This document shows positions 12,601-23,390 of a DNA stretch of 64,000 nucleotides, one piece after another (position 1 is the stretch's first letter; each line of letters starts with the position of its first letter). A program made the position numbers and the translations under genes. The notes under the pieces are model-generated. The model did no database searches. It was not told where the DNA came from and worked only from the letters and a program-made list of their open reading frames with translations. Origin of the DNA: Isoetes taiwanensis. Lineage: Eukaryota > Streptophyta > Lycopodiopsida > Isoetales > Isoetaceae. Where the stretch lies: assembly GCA_021234155.1 (NCBI GenBank), contig JAJEKV010000045.1, positions 1,823,474 to 1,887,473 of the forward strand. Reading direction: 5' to 3'.

Positions 12601-12759
12601 TGCCTCTTGCCAGCTTCCCAAAATGCCCAATTCATCAACCAGATCGTTTTTGAAGGTCAGTAGGACTTTCACCTCATCGGAAGCCCTCGCAAAGAAATTT
12701 GGAACAACGGGTAGCAAGAAAAACAAAGCAACCCAGCATAAATTGGCCGCTATAGCCAT
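9643..12759 (-). CDS. LRR receptor-like kinase, LRR-XI (HAESA/CEPR-like), one frameshift
   Basis: The product would be a plasma-membrane receptor kinase of about 995 residues, normal for LRR-XI. The ATG at 12757-12759 starts a signal peptide (about 1-25), then the N-cap (SWQEADSSPCQWTGVTC) and about 20 LRRs of the L..L.LS.N.L.G.IP type (about 70-600). A transmembrane segment (about 630-655) has the stop-transfer FFRRYRK. The kinase has GSGGAGKVYK, VAVKK, LHRDIKSNNILL (an RD kinase), SDFGLA and GYIAPE. A GT-AG intron (10029-10155) splits the APE codon; exon 2 (9643-10028) carries subdomains IX-XI. Near 12424-12430 the frame changes: one frame ends ..NQTFPLGL and the next resumes LACTNLTLLDLS. 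A single missing base explains it, so this is either a recent pseudogene or an assembly error. Relatives (HAESA, HSL, CEPR1) bind IDA- or CEP-type peptides; the ligand here is unknown. Confidence 0.9.
10029..10155 (-). other. GT-AG intron of the receptor kinase gene
   Basis: On the minus strand exon 1 ends ..GCTCCAG (10156), followed by GTACTTGATT. The intron ends ..TTGAACAG at 10029, and exon 2 begins AATATGCACACAGG. Joining G|AA restores GAA (Glu) of the invariant kinase APE motif, giving IAPEYAHRM. Without splicing the frame runs into a stop two codons later. Length is 127 bp, phase 1. Confidence 0.92.
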
Positions 12760-14353
12760 TTTCTCAGCAATTCTAGCTCAAGAGGCAAGTACAATGCAGC
12801 ATTAAGGATTTGGCGGAAGAAAACGAAGAAATCTGTATTGGGTCGATTTCATCATGCCTGGTTCATTCGCCACTAAAATGGTCCGGGCAACCCGCCCAAA
12901 ATGTACCTAAAGTTGAAGAAAAAACTGATAAGATTGGGCAAGTCTGAACAGAAACAAGGCCCATAGCTGCAAATTTGAAGTGCGTACCTTCAATCCCAGG
13001 TAAGTACCTTCAATTCGGCACTCTAGATCATCGCTCATGCCCAAAAACGTGGCCTGCCGCCTGGCCTGCCTCTGCTGCTAAAAAATATACCCAGTCCAGG
13101 ACCGATCATAATTCGCCCTTCTTTTGCTCTGCAGTGTGGAATAATCGCCGGAATGAATTGGGTAGGTTAGGCTCATTCGGTGCGGAAAAGACAGCGCAAT
13201 AGACAGCTTTAACCATGGCAGCCATGGCTAGATAAAAAGGGAGCTTCGAAAAGCTTGGCTACGGCCCCATTTGCTTTCATCGAATTTACCATTAATGTAA
13301 TTCAAGCAAATCCTTAACAATTCCTCTTACTTTTGTAATACCAAGCTTAACCTCCGCCATAGCCATAGCCACAGCCAATCATTCTGTTCATTCTGAAAAA
13401 ATAATTGTGGTGGGTAATCCACTATCGCCCACACGGAGAAATTCCAAGGCCAAACGCTGCCCCACATCTGACTACTGGGCCACTGCGAACTGTTCAGCGC
13501 CATTTTTGACCCTATTCAAACTTAGCCCTAACCAAGAATAGGGTGCAAATCCGGCACCAAAGCTCCAAATCCGGCAATGCAGAAAAAACCGTCATTAAAT
13601 CTGTGCTCTTTAAATCCCTGCTTAAACCGTTCTAATCTACGCCACATTAATCCGAACTGCCAAACTTGCTTAAATGAAACTAAAAAAACCTTCGAGAAAA
13701 AAGGGCGCCATCATGGATAGCCAAGCCATAGCTAGAGCTATCCACCTGTGGAGATGTTAAATCCGGTCTTGATTATTAGTCTTCGGGCTTCTGAATCGAT
13801 GCACTTTTCAATCAATTTTGAGATCTGAATTAAAGGGCGGGATCTGGATTGGGACAGGGGCGCACAAAGGGACAAAAAATATGAGACCGCTTTGCTGTCC
13901 TGTCTGTCTGAAATATTTAAAAGGATGTTCCTGACCTGACCTTCCTCGCCTATTTCTCCCATCGCCATAGCCAGCAGCTGCAACTGTAATTTATGGAAGC
14001 TCCATTTCGCGAAGCACGAGGCGGTGTATAGGCGGACCCCATATCAGCCACTCCCACGAGTGCCCTATTTCTTTCACATTTTTTATAACCACCTTATAAT
14101 AAAATCAATTCAATTCAAATTATATCTTGTTTGTTTTGAAGAACCTTTGAAGCACCTTTATACCATTAGACCATTGTGGTCCAAAGAAAATCACATCATG
14201 GGACATGCCATTGAGAATGCTAAATAAACATTATTTGCTTCTTTTTGAAGAACCTTTAGACCACTTTTACTTGAACTTGGACTCCCCTCTCCTCAACATT
14301 AGGAAATTACATCATAGAAATGGCATTCACCAGGCCAATTAACTTGACAGAGC
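12760..14353. other. 5' flank of the receptor kinase, no further gene seen
   Basis: The promoter and 5' UTR of the minus-strand kinase should lie here, but no convincing TATA box is visible at the usual distance. Short direct repeats occur, for example ccatagccacagcc, ccggcac and tccggcaatgcag around 13360-13575. Open frames show no conserved domain. Confidence 0.4.
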
Positions 14354-14580
14354 TTTACCTGACTCTAACCCCCGAATGCTCCAAATGTAGCAGTCCTGGG
14401 AAGAAACTACATGCTAAAAATGGCAAAATACCTTTACTCAACTCTAATGCCCCAAATTTAGTAGTCCTAAGAGGGAATTACACCCCAAAAATGACCAATT
14501 AACTTTACCTGACTCTGATGTCTCAAATGTATTAGTCATGTAATAGTCCTGGGAGGAAATTATGCCCTCAGAATGACCTT
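14354..14580. repeat. decayed tandem repeat, about 75-bp period, 3 units
   Basis: Units start near 14354, 14432 and 14504 with tttac(c/t)(t/c)(g/a)actct. Each continues with variants of 'ccaaatgtagtagtcctgggagg(a)aatta' and '(a)aaaatgac'. Units differ by about 20-25 percent. Their nature is unknown. Confidence 0.6.
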
Positions 14581-14931
14581 GAGCATGCCAATTACTCCAA
14601 GCTATGCCATATCTGACTTATCTAGGCTTGCTCATGTCCATTTCTAATAACTAAAGGATGTTTATGTCATCTTTCTTTAGCATTGTCAAGGCTTTCAAAT
14701 GGATGGTCATCGTACATCCGACACACAATGGAGATTTATGTCCAAAGAATTTGATTATGACATATGCCCCGCTTTCGAACCAACTGAGTACGAGTTTTCG
14801 GTGCCACAAAGGCTCAGTCTAAGGTCCAAGTGTAAGGGCAACACTTCAACAAGAAAATAAGATGTCCCCACTACACGTGCATGACAACTCCTTTGATTCG
14901 TTTGATAAGCTCCACAGTAATTCTCACTTCA

Positions 14932-15180
14932 AGTACAGACAAATGGAGAGCATGCCATTGCCCAAATGTTCCTTCCTTGTGCATGTTCATGTTCATCTGA
15001 AGCACAGTACCCACAAATGGGGAGCATGCCATTGTCCAAATGTTCCTTCATTGCGCGTGTTCATGTGAACATAGCTCAATGTTATTAAACAAGTTTGACT
15101 AGTCCATAAAGTGGTCGCCTCAACATCTCGATCATATGTTACTAGACAAGTTTGACTACTCTATAAAGTGGTTGACTGAG
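14932..15180. repeat. two adjacent short tandem duplications
   Basis: First pair, about 67 bp each (about 14932-14998 and 14999-15067): both contain 'acaaatgg(a/g)gagcatgccattg(c/t)ccaaatgttcctt' and a 'gcatgttcatgt'-type end. Second pair, about 52 bp (about 15085-15180): both contain 'acaagtttgacta(g/c)tc(c/t)ataaagtggt(c/t)g'. Both are imperfect, so not recent. Confidence 0.6.
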
Positions 15181-16102
15181 TTGGTTTCATAGACATCTCG
15201 ACTATTCAAAATGTATCGTCTATACAGATAGCTATTTTTTTCGGATCAAATTACTTACACCACAACCCCTCATTTTCCATAAATGTCATCAATTGTATAG
15301 CCATGTACTCATCTAAGCTAGGAAACTTTGCTTCAAGCAAGTGATTTAAGCCTTAAATGTTTTCAAGCTTATATTTATGATAGCTAAATGTAGGTTGGCT
15401 TATTAATCCTAAGCAGTAATGGTTGTAGTAATTCCATTGTATAGTTCTCATGGTCTATTGGTCTCCATGGATGTTAATAATTAGTTCTATTTTCTTAGCT
15501 GATCTAGAATACTCAATTTCTTATTAGCTACCCCCTTATTTCATATTAGTTACTCCATTATGTTGCACCATTTACACGTGCTTCACAAGATAAATATGAG
15601 AAAGGTATCGCGTATGGTATATAGCATAGTGAAAATATTACTACTAAGATTAGATAGTAGATAGTAGATAGAAACCTTGCCTTTCGACTAAAAGTATTGC
15701 CAAAGAAAACTTCAATCATAGGAATATACTTGATCTCTGAATTTTGATGCAAAGATGGTTGTACACTTAATATGAATATAATAGCAAAAAGATAGATAAG
15801 GATTTGACATTATATATGCTTGTTGATCTTGACGTTCTTGGCCAAGTTTCAATTAGCTTCCACACGTCCAATTCAAATGTATTCTTGACTCACTTCTACT
15901 CCACATTCATCCTCTTATATATAAGAATGCAAATAAATTAATTTAATATTTGACGTGCACACAAAACTTATACAGCATGTGAAATTGTTTATATTTTAGT
16001 AGCACTATAATAACCAATGGAGATAAGATTTCCTTTTATAAAATACTTCAAAGGGTTTGCACATTTGCATGACTCATTAGCCAAATTAGAAAATAAAATT
16101 CC
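15181..16102. other. AT-rich sequence, no gene seen
   Basis: No conserved frame, RNA gene or element terminus was recognised. A small (gatagta)n-like stutter occurs near 15650-15672. Confidence 0.4.
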
Positions 16103-17910
16103 TTTTTTTTTTTTTTAAGGACGAAAGCCAAAAAACTTTATTAATCGAAAATAAGAAGTATAAAATTTATATGTCTCATCTAACTGTGTAAGCACAAAAA
16201 GATGCCACAGAGCACGAAGCGTAGAGCACGATGTACTTACTCCGAATAATAGGAGACTAACGATAAGAATCAATTTGAAGATACTGAATCCAAATATGTT
16301 TCTCATTTTTTACTCAAGGGGAGGAACACTCGTAAGACGTCAGTACTTTTTTTCTAGGCCACCATAACAACACCACGTGCAGATGAATAAATGCCCTGAA
16401 AAATGTGGCATCTGAGACGCTTCCATATCGACCACAAGATCCAACCAGAACCAAGATGGAGGATGGAATGCCCTCTGTTTAGCTGGGGGACCATGCATTG
16501 GGATAGGACGCCAAGAAGATGCATCGGTAGTCCAATGCATTGTTAAACAAACCTTGTAGCCAAGACCACGCCGGCTGAGCCTCTAGACAATAGAAAAGGC
16601 AGTGCTCAAGAGTCTCAACGACTGAAAGGCAGAGCAAGCATATTGTAGATATGCGAGGATCATAACGATGTCTGAAGGCATTAACACACAGGCACCTGTG
16701 GATAACCTGCCACCAAAGTACAGAAACTTTAGGATGGAGCAACTTATTCAAAGAAATCACCATGTACGGCGCAAAGTGAGCTGTGGAATCTATAGGTGCT
16801 ACCCATCTGGCAATGGGAGGGGTTGTGGTGCTAAGAGAAGGCGATATACTGATTTGACAAAGTACTTGCCTTTGTGAATATTTTCATGACAGTCCCAAGG
16901 CATCCTTTCTGTAACACTGACCTGCACCATAAGAGGTAAATTCTTTGCGACCTTCTTCTATACAGACACATCCCAATGGGAGAGCAGAAACTTTGCCTAA
17001 AATTCAAGCCAAGACAATAGGCGACCGGCTTCATACCATGCTTGAATAGAGACAACATCTGCAAGAACCCATCATCTCTGTGTAAGAGGATGAACTGATG
17101 CAGCCAGTAGAGGTGCTGAGGGGTTTGGAGGCAGTGGTAGCCACCATCATGGAGTCTTCAATAGGGTGTGGGTGGAAGGGCATGGCCAAAAGAGGTGTTT
17201 GACTGCATCCCATGCTGTCAACAGTCCACGCAAAACTGGAGAAGCATTTGAAAAAGGTTGCAGAGGCTGAAATAATACCCAAGGTAGGACTGGTTTGACT
17301 GTTTGCCTAGAGGGATACAGTGACCAAGACCTGTCTAAGAAGGCATAAACCAGGAGAGTTATTTTCACCAATTAGGAATCTCCAAATGAACTTTGAAATA
17401 CGGACTTTGCTCTGCAGTAAGAAGTCCATCATACCCAGACCACCTGCCCATTTTGGAAAGATGCATTTCGACCACGCCGCCTTAATCACAACACCTTCCT
17501 CGTTACCTGCCCATATAAAGTTTCAAATTATTGCAATGAGCTCACGTACTCTGAGCTATGGGGCTAACAGTAAGGATGCCATATAGACAGGGGTACTACT
17601 AAGGACTGGCTTGGCCACTGTAATGTGACCCGCAAGAGACAATTTTGCAGTGGACCACCAGAATAAGTGCTTCTCCAAACCCTTAATGATCTCCTTCCAT
17701 GCAGCTCCAACAGTAACATAGATACCAACTGGAATCTCCAACAACTTGATGGCTTGTCCATGAGCAAGTAATTTCCATGGATAATCATGAACACATGTTG
17801 GAGTATCCAACGTCCACAAAGCTGTACACTTCTGCCACACACAAGGACACCAGAAGCCAGTGAATATGTGTCTAAGAGCAATTTGGCAGCTTCTAGATTT
17901 TCAGCATTAG
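16103..17910 (-). mobile_element. L1-type LINE, 3' half (split by the copia element)
   Basis: Read on the minus strand from 17910: the RT continues immediately after its YADD block (NAENLEAAKLLLDTYSLASG). It then carries the C-terminal RT text LEIPVGIY..GAAWKEIIKGLEKHLFWWS..KLSLAGHITVAK (17556-17840), the KCIFPKWAGGLGMMDF block (17307-17489), and a zf-RVT finger (LHPKVSVLWWQVIHRCL...CLLCLSVVETLEHCLFYC, 16479-16763). A 3' UTR with AATAAAG and a poly(A) tail follows (T14 on the plus strand, 16103-16116). Several stops and frame changes show it is inactive. The 5' part continues on the other side of the copia element at 22746. Confidence 0.85.
17906..17910. repeat. target-site duplication ATTAG (left) of the copia element
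   Basis: ATTAG immediately precedes the left LTR, and the same five bases follow the right LTR at 22741-22745. Five base pairs is the usual copia duplication length. Confidence 0.93.
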
Positions 17911-18539
17911 TGTTGAAATTAGGTTTGAGTCATCACATATTCTGTTGACAAAAATGATTCATTGAAGTTGTATATACAGTGTACATAAGTTATACAGGAG
18001 ATTGTACAGAGATTGGCTAGACCTAATTTGCAGTCCAGTGAAAATAGCATACCATTGAACTTATAGTGGTTCACATGATAATGGTCTTTACACCATATTG
18101 CAATGGTTGAGCTTATACATATTAAATGGTTGGGATTATCCCATATGTATAGCATTTGGGGCCCGATGCAATGGAGGGAAACTCCATATGAATAGGAGCT
18201 TCGGCTGGGGGCGGATCCGATGCCATAACCGCCGAGACTTGCATTATAAAAGATTCAAGAGGCCGGTTCAGAAATTGGGACCGGTCAGGAGGATAATCTA
18301 AGAGGAATTACTGCTTGTTTCGGAGTTGTTTGATTGTATTCTCTTCGGGTCAAATTTGAGTCAATCCCATTTCTACAAAGAACTTTGTGCTACTGATTAT
18401 CCTAAGGTTTATTGAAATATTGTTTCTTGAAAGTTCGTTATCTTAGAAATTATTATATGATGATCATTGTCTTGATGTAATTCATGATTTCATCAAGCAA
18501 TATTGAAATAGATTGGAATAAGATTCTCTATTTCTAACA
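17911..18539 (+). repeat. left LTR of the copia element
   Basis: Starts TGTTGAAATTAGG and ends TTTCTAACA. A TATAAAA box at 18245-18251 is a likely U3 promoter element. It aligns end to end with 22110-22740. Confidence 0.95.
18245..18251 (+). promoter_or_regulatory. TATA box in the left LTR
   Basis: TATAAAA lies about 335 bp into the LTR and is conserved in the right LTR. Its place and sequence fit the core promoter for the genomic transcript of the element; this is inference from position. Confidence 0.55.
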
Positions 18540-18540
18540 T

Positions 18541-18552
18541 TGGTATCAGAGC
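18541..18552 (+). other. primer-binding site (initiator tRNA-Met)
   Basis: TGGTATCAGAGC begins two bases after the left LTR. This is the standard complement of the plant initiator methionine tRNA 3' end used by copia elements to prime minus-strand synthesis. Confidence 0.93.
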
Positions 18553-18592
18553 AGTTACCAGGTACTAAGCATTCAAAGAAAAGTTATTCATC

Positions 18593-19126
18593 ATGTCAAG
18601 CAGGTTTGGAGCTAGTTTACTGAGCACTGTAGAAGTTTATAAAGGAGGCCCGGGGTTTCAAGTTTGGAAAGATGCAATCAAGCATATTTTGGAAGTGGAG
18701 GACCTCTGGGATCTTGTAGATCCAGATGGTGTAACAAATGTGGACTTCAATACCCTCACAAGGTCGAGATCTCGAAAGTTCGGTTAACATAAGGCAAAGT
18801 GCAGAGTCTTTGTGCCACCAAATGCGAAGGTTTAGCGAGGGGAGCATCAAGTCGGTGGGAGATCTTTATACTCAAGGCTTAAAGAAGCTCAAGGAATAAT
18901 TACATGCAAGGTAAGCCCTACTATAAGGCTTAAACTTAGAAATATGAATCCAAGACAAATGTGGTCATATCTTTTGAAACATTTTGAAGAAAAAACATCC
19001 TCTCAGATTGATCTTCTTGAAAATGAGTTAAGAAATCTTAAGTTAAAGGAAGAGGGGGATGTATCAGAGTTTTCAACACATTTGATAATATTGTTCCGAC
19101 TTAGGGGCAGGAGTGAATATCTCTGA
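18593..19126 (+). pseudogene. copia gag, N-terminal part, frame-broken
   Basis: The ATG at 18593 lies 41 bp after the primer-binding site. The first frame (65 codons) has the usual copia gag start, with FQVWKDAIKHILEVEDLWDLV. A TAA at 18785 and a frame change follow. The UBN2-type gag block resumes at 18944 (MWSYLLKHFE...LENELRNLKLKEEGDVSEF). These parts would form the capsid of virus-like particles. The broken frames make it non-functional. Confidence 0.8.
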
Positions 19127-20159
19127 GAGAAGTCAGGTCATACAAATTTCCAGGGCAGTAAGTGACAATGAAAACTTGTCTTTGTTCATAAGAAACATGA
19201 GTAAAACAAGGGAAGAAGCTGAGAATACCTTGAGAACTGAGTATGAACAGAAGAAAATAATGAGAGAAGGAGAGGAAACTTCTGAAATCCTCTTTGCTAG
19301 AAAAAAGGGGCAACCAACATGTTACAATTGCAATGAGCCTGGTCACTTTAAAAATGAGTGTCCAAAGAACAAAAGAGAATTCAATTGTTATACATGTGGT
19401 GGAAAGGGACATGTGGCAGCCAAATGTCCAACTCCAAAAGATTATGGCAGAAACAAAAATAAAGGATCTGCAAGTAGAGGAGGAAAAATAAATTCAGGAA
19501 GGGGTCGTGGCAGAAAGCCAACTGGTACTTTTGTGACTAGGGAGCAAGAAGAAAAGGAAAAATCTGATGTTGATGATGAAGATGAGGTAAGCCTTGCTTT
19601 TAATGTTGTTGAGAAAAATCAGCTTGCTAACAAATCTGAAACTCTTGTCTCATTTCAGCTTGTTGAAAGGGAGACAGGAAAGAAGTTAAAGTGCATTAGG
19701 TCTGACAGGGGAGGTGAATATTTATCAGCCAAATTCAGACTTTTTTGTATAACTCATGGTATTAGAAGGCAACTAACTTGCAGGTACACCCCTCAACAAA
19801 ATGGAGTAGCTGAGAGGAAAAACAGAACCATTATGGATGCTGTAAGATCCATGATCAAGAGGAGTGGCTTACCAAACTTTCTGTGGGAGGAAGCTTTAAA
19901 GGCTGCAATCATGATCCAAAACAAATTGCCTTCATCAAGCATTAAAGGTAACATACCTGATTTGTTATGGTCAAGTACTAATGCTAGCATAGACTATGAT
20001 TTTTTCAAAGCATATGGTTGTTTAGCATATGTACATGTTCCAAAGGAATTGAGGCAGAAATTAGATGACAAAGCAAACATTGGGTATCTTGTGGGATATG
20101 ATGAGGAATCAAAAGGGTATAGAGTTTATATACCGGAGAGCGAGAACAATTATTATTAG
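19113..20159 (+). pseudogene. copia gag zinc knuckles fused in frame to integrase core
   Basis: One 348-codon open frame. Residues about 70-110 hold two CCHC zinc knuckles (CYNCNEPGHFKNEC and CYTCGGKGHVAAKC), followed by a basic, Gly-rich RNA-binding tail. At about residue 183-188 the text passes directly into the integrase catalytic core: RSDRGGEY (second catalytic Asp), TPQQNGVAERKNRT (catalytic Glu), then the GYLVGYDEESKGYRVY C-terminal block. The protease (D-S/T-G), GAG-pre-integrase region, HHCC finger and first catalytic Asp are absent, so roughly 0.8-1 kb of pol has been removed without breaking the frame. Such a protein could not integrate DNA by itself. The intact frame contrasts with the broken RT downstream. 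Confidence 0.88.
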
Positions 20160-20699
20160 CGAGACACAATATTTGATGAGCAGTGTTTTACAAAGATAAA
20201 CATCAAAGGAAAAAAGTTTGTGACAAAAGGGACAAGGATGAGACAAAGACACAAAGACAAGCCTTGATTTAGACTCGGATCAAGAAGAAGAGAATATGTT
20301 AGCGAGGAGAACCAAATGGTGACACAAAAACCGAAAACAATGAGGCAAACAAACATTGAAAATACCACTATCCCATTAGGTGCCACCAAAGACAAAAAGA
20401 AGAACTTCGTGTGGAGAAATTGTTGGAAAATGTACATGAAAATGTTGATCATTATGGTAGAAATGAATTGGGAAGAAGCAGGAGGTTAGAAAAGCAACAT
20501 ATTGAATATGAACAAATTATGGCAATACTTGAAAATATTCCAATCCACGGTCTTATGAGGAAGCAATTGAGAGTGAGCATAAGGAGCAGTGGCTTAAAGC
20601 CATGAAGGACGAAGTTAGATTCTTTTGAGAAAACTCAAACTTATGACTTAGTTGACTACCCTACCGAGAGAAAATGTTGTAGGGTGCAAATGGTTGTTT

Positions 20700-21400
20700 A
20701 AAATTAAGGAAAATTAGGATGGCAGCGGGAAATACAAGGCAAGACTTGTGGCAAAGGATACACTCAAAAAGCAGGGCCTGGATTTTGATGAGACATACTC
20801 TCCTATTGTAAAATTAACCAAAGATTAGAACATTGCTTGCAATAGCAAATGCACAGGACCTTGAGCTACATCACATGGATGTAAAAACAGCCTTTCTTAA
20901 TGCTAAACTGGAGGAAAAAGTTTTTATGCAACAGGCTCCAGGATTTGAGCAACAAATTAACAAAGTTTGGAGACTAAATAGAGTCGTGGTGCGGCTGAAA
21001 AAGCCCCCCTAGGGAGTGGTATGTATGCATGGATAATTTCCTTAAGGAACAAGGGTTTGAGAAGCTCAAGAATGATGGCAACCTCTACAGTACAAACAAG
21101 CGTAAAACTTTTGCATCATAGCCTTGTATGTTGATGACCGCATTATGGCAACAAATCACACAAGTATCTTAAATCATTGTAAAGGGATCTTAAGTTCAAG
21201 ATTTGAAATGTCAGATCTAGGGGAACTAAGACACTTCTTGGGCATTGAAGTATGCAGAAACAGGGACCAAAAGATATTGAAGCTGCAAAGAATCCAAACA
21301 TGTAGAAAACATGCTTAAAAGGTTCAACCTTGTTGATGCACATCTCAAACAAAATGCCCAAAGATGCGGGACATAGATTGACGAAGAAAAAAGATCTCAC
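20700..21400 (+). pseudogene. copia reverse transcriptase, degenerate
   Basis: Readable pieces in changing frames: KAGLDFDETYSPIVK (about 20770-20820), and the catalytic YVDD block (LYVDDRIMATN, 21121-21150) followed by LSSRFEMSDLGELRHFLGIEV (21190-21255). Several stops and frame shifts separate them. Order and sequence are diagnostic of copia RT, and it is inactive. Confidence 0.85.
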
Positions 21401-21639
21401 GAAAAAAGGACATCAAAGAAATGGAGAATGTCCCATATAGATCTTTAATAGGGTGTTTGCTATATCGGCAAACAACACAAGACCAGATATCTCTTATATT
21501 GTAAACATCTTGAGGGAGATGTCATAATCCGACCAAAGATCCTTTGGATTGCGGTAAAAAGGGTTTTTAAAGTATCTTAAGGGTACAAAAACACATGGAA
21601 TAATGTTCAATTCAGATAACCTCCACAGCTATGTGCATA

Positions 21640-22098
21640 TAGTGATCTTTGATTGGGGAGGGACTTGTCAAGCAGGGAAATCCACATCCGGTTTTGTTGT
21701 ATTCTTAGGTGGAGGTGCCATTAATTGGAAAAGCAAAAAAGAATGCAATTGCCATGTCTTCAGCAGAAGCTGAGTACACAGCCTCATCATTAGTTGCCAA
21801 AGAGATTTGCTGGTTGAGAAGATTGCTAGAAGAATTAAATTGCAAACAAACAGGTCCAACTCAAATTTTTACTGACAGCCAGAGCTGCATTGCAATTGTG
21901 AAAAATCCAGTTCACCATGATAGAATAAAGCACATTGAATTAAACATTCACTTTATTCGAGATTTGGCCAGCAAACAGTATATTGAGATGGTGTACATTA
22001 ACACAAAGAAACAGATTGGGATGTCTTCACAAAAGCTCTTCACGAAGTTAAGTTTAAAGCGGTTTAAGGTTGACATGCGGAGTTCTGTAATAGTGTGA
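21640..22098 (+). pseudogene. copia RNase H domain
   Basis: From about 21640 one frame reads DWGGTCQAGKSTSGFVVFLGGGAINW (start of RNase H). From 21709 the main frame reads KKNAIAMSSAEAEYTA, LLEEL, TDSQSCIAIVKNPVHHDRIKHI and a weak C-terminus. The S-S-x-E-A-E-Y and D-x-Q/N-x-x motifs are the RNase H catalytic surroundings. A small frame change near 21715 and an altered C-terminus break it. It ends about 10 bp before the polypurine tract. Confidence 0.85.
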
Positions 22099-22100
22099 TG

Positions 22101-22109
22101 AAGGAGGAA
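22101..22109 (+). other. polypurine tract
   Basis: AAGGAGGAA directly precedes the TG of the right LTR. It is the usual plus-strand primer site. Confidence 0.8.
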
Positions 22110-22740
22110 TGTTGAAATTAGGTTTGAGTCATCACATATTCTGTTGACAAAAATGATTCATTGAAGTTGTATATACAGTGTACATAAGTTATACAGGAGA
22201 TTGTACAGAGATTAGCTAGACCTAATTTGCAGTCCAGTGAAAATAGCATACCATTGAACTTATAGTGGTTCACATGATAATGGTCTTTACACCATATTGC
22301 AATGGTTGAGCTTATACATATTAAATGGTTGGGATTATCCCATATGTATAGCACTTGGGGCCCGATGCAATGGAGGGAAACTCCATATGAATAGGAGCTC
22401 GGCTAGGCGGCGGATCGATGCCATAACCGCCGAGACTTGCATTATAAAAGATTCAAGAGGCCGGTTGAGAGAGAAATTGGACCTAGTGGGGAGGATAATC
22501 TAAGGAGGAATTACTGCTTGTTTCGGAGTTGTTTGATTGTATTCTCTTCGGGTCAAACTTGAGTCAATCCCATTTCTACAGTAACTTTGTGCTACAGTTA
22601 TCCTAAGGTTTATTGAAATATTGTTTCTTGAAAGTTCGTTATCTTAGGAATTATTATATGATGATCATTGTCTTGATGTAATTCATGAATTCATCAAGCA
22701 ATATTGAAATAGATTGGAATAAGATTCTCTATTTCTAACA
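22110..22740 (+). repeat. right LTR of the copia element
   Basis: 631 bp, TG...CA ends, near-identical to the left LTR. Differences cluster at ..gctcggctaggcggcgg.. (versus ..gcttcggctgggggcgg..), in the segment after 'gaggccggtt', and at two short sites near the 3' end. Confidence 0.95.
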
Positions 22741-22745
22741 ATTAG
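22741..22745. repeat. target-site duplication ATTAG (right)
   Basis: Matches 17906-17910 exactly. Joining 22746 onwards to 17910 on the minus strand restores the LINE reading frame. Confidence 0.93.
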
Positions 22746-23390
22746 TGACCAAGAAGACGAACGTGTCATCTGCATATTGATTGCAAACCTCTTGTGTGCC
22801 ATCCTCCATTGTGAGACCATGGAGAAGTCCCTCTGAGGTTGTTATGGTGAATAACTGCGACAAAGCCCCTGCGACAATTTTGAAAGCAGTGGTGCTAAAG
22901 GGCATCCCTGACAAATACCATGATCAAATGAGAAGGCCTCTGGCGGCTCATCATGGAACATAAAAGTCGCCCGAGCAGAGACACACAGCTTCATAATGTC
23001 AGATGTGAATTGCTCTTCAAATCCCAGTCTTCACATACATCGATGCATGAATTTCCAGCTAACACTGTCGCAAGCCTTCGCAAAATCAAGCTTAATGTAC
23101 ACAACTGGAAGGTCTTGCTTATGTGCCCAATAGATTCCCCCATAAGCAGCAGCAACATTGTTCAGAATGCATCGTTTTGGAAGAAAGCTTGATTGGGTTG
23201 TCGAGATGGACTCTGCCAAGATGTCCACCCACTCTGCAAAAGCCTTGGCAAAGACAATAAGATGATAGGTCGCCAGTCTGAGGATCTTTGACCTTGGGGA
23301 TGAGTGAGATGGCACATGTATTTAGAATTCTATCCAAAGCAGAGGACCGTCGAAAGTCACAGAAAAGCATCATACATGAGAAAATCAAAA
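22746..23390 (-). mobile_element. L1-type LINE, 5' part of RT (continuation of 16103-17910)
   Basis: On the minus strand: ISLIPKVKDPQTGD (about 23260-23310), TQSSFLPKR.ILNNV (about 23170), VYIKLDFAKACDSVSWKFM (about 23045-23110), GICQGCPLAPLL-type text, and finally YADDTFVFLVTN, which runs into the copia insertion point. These are RT subdomains 0-C in the right order. Two frame changes are present. The element is 5'-truncated near 23360-23390, where Ty3/gypsy integrase sequence begins on the other strand. Confidence 0.85.

Larger units (their letters stand above)
17911..22740 (+). mobile_element. Ty1/copia LTR retrotransposon, internally deleted and decayed
   Basis: This is a complete LTR-to-LTR element of 4830 bp. 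It has TG...CA LTRs (629 and 631 bp), a tRNA-iMet primer-binding site directly after the left LTR, a polypurine tract directly before the right LTR, and a perfect 5-bp target duplication. Gene order gag, integrase, RT, RNase H marks it as copia. Protease and the front of integrase are missing through an in-frame junction near 19660, and RT is full of stops, so it is non-autonomous and inactive. It sits inside the reverse transcriptase of an L1-type LINE, which reads through correctly once the element and one TSD copy are ignored. The LTRs differ at about five isolated bases plus about five short indel clusters, which suggests a moderately recent insertion. Confidence 0.95.
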
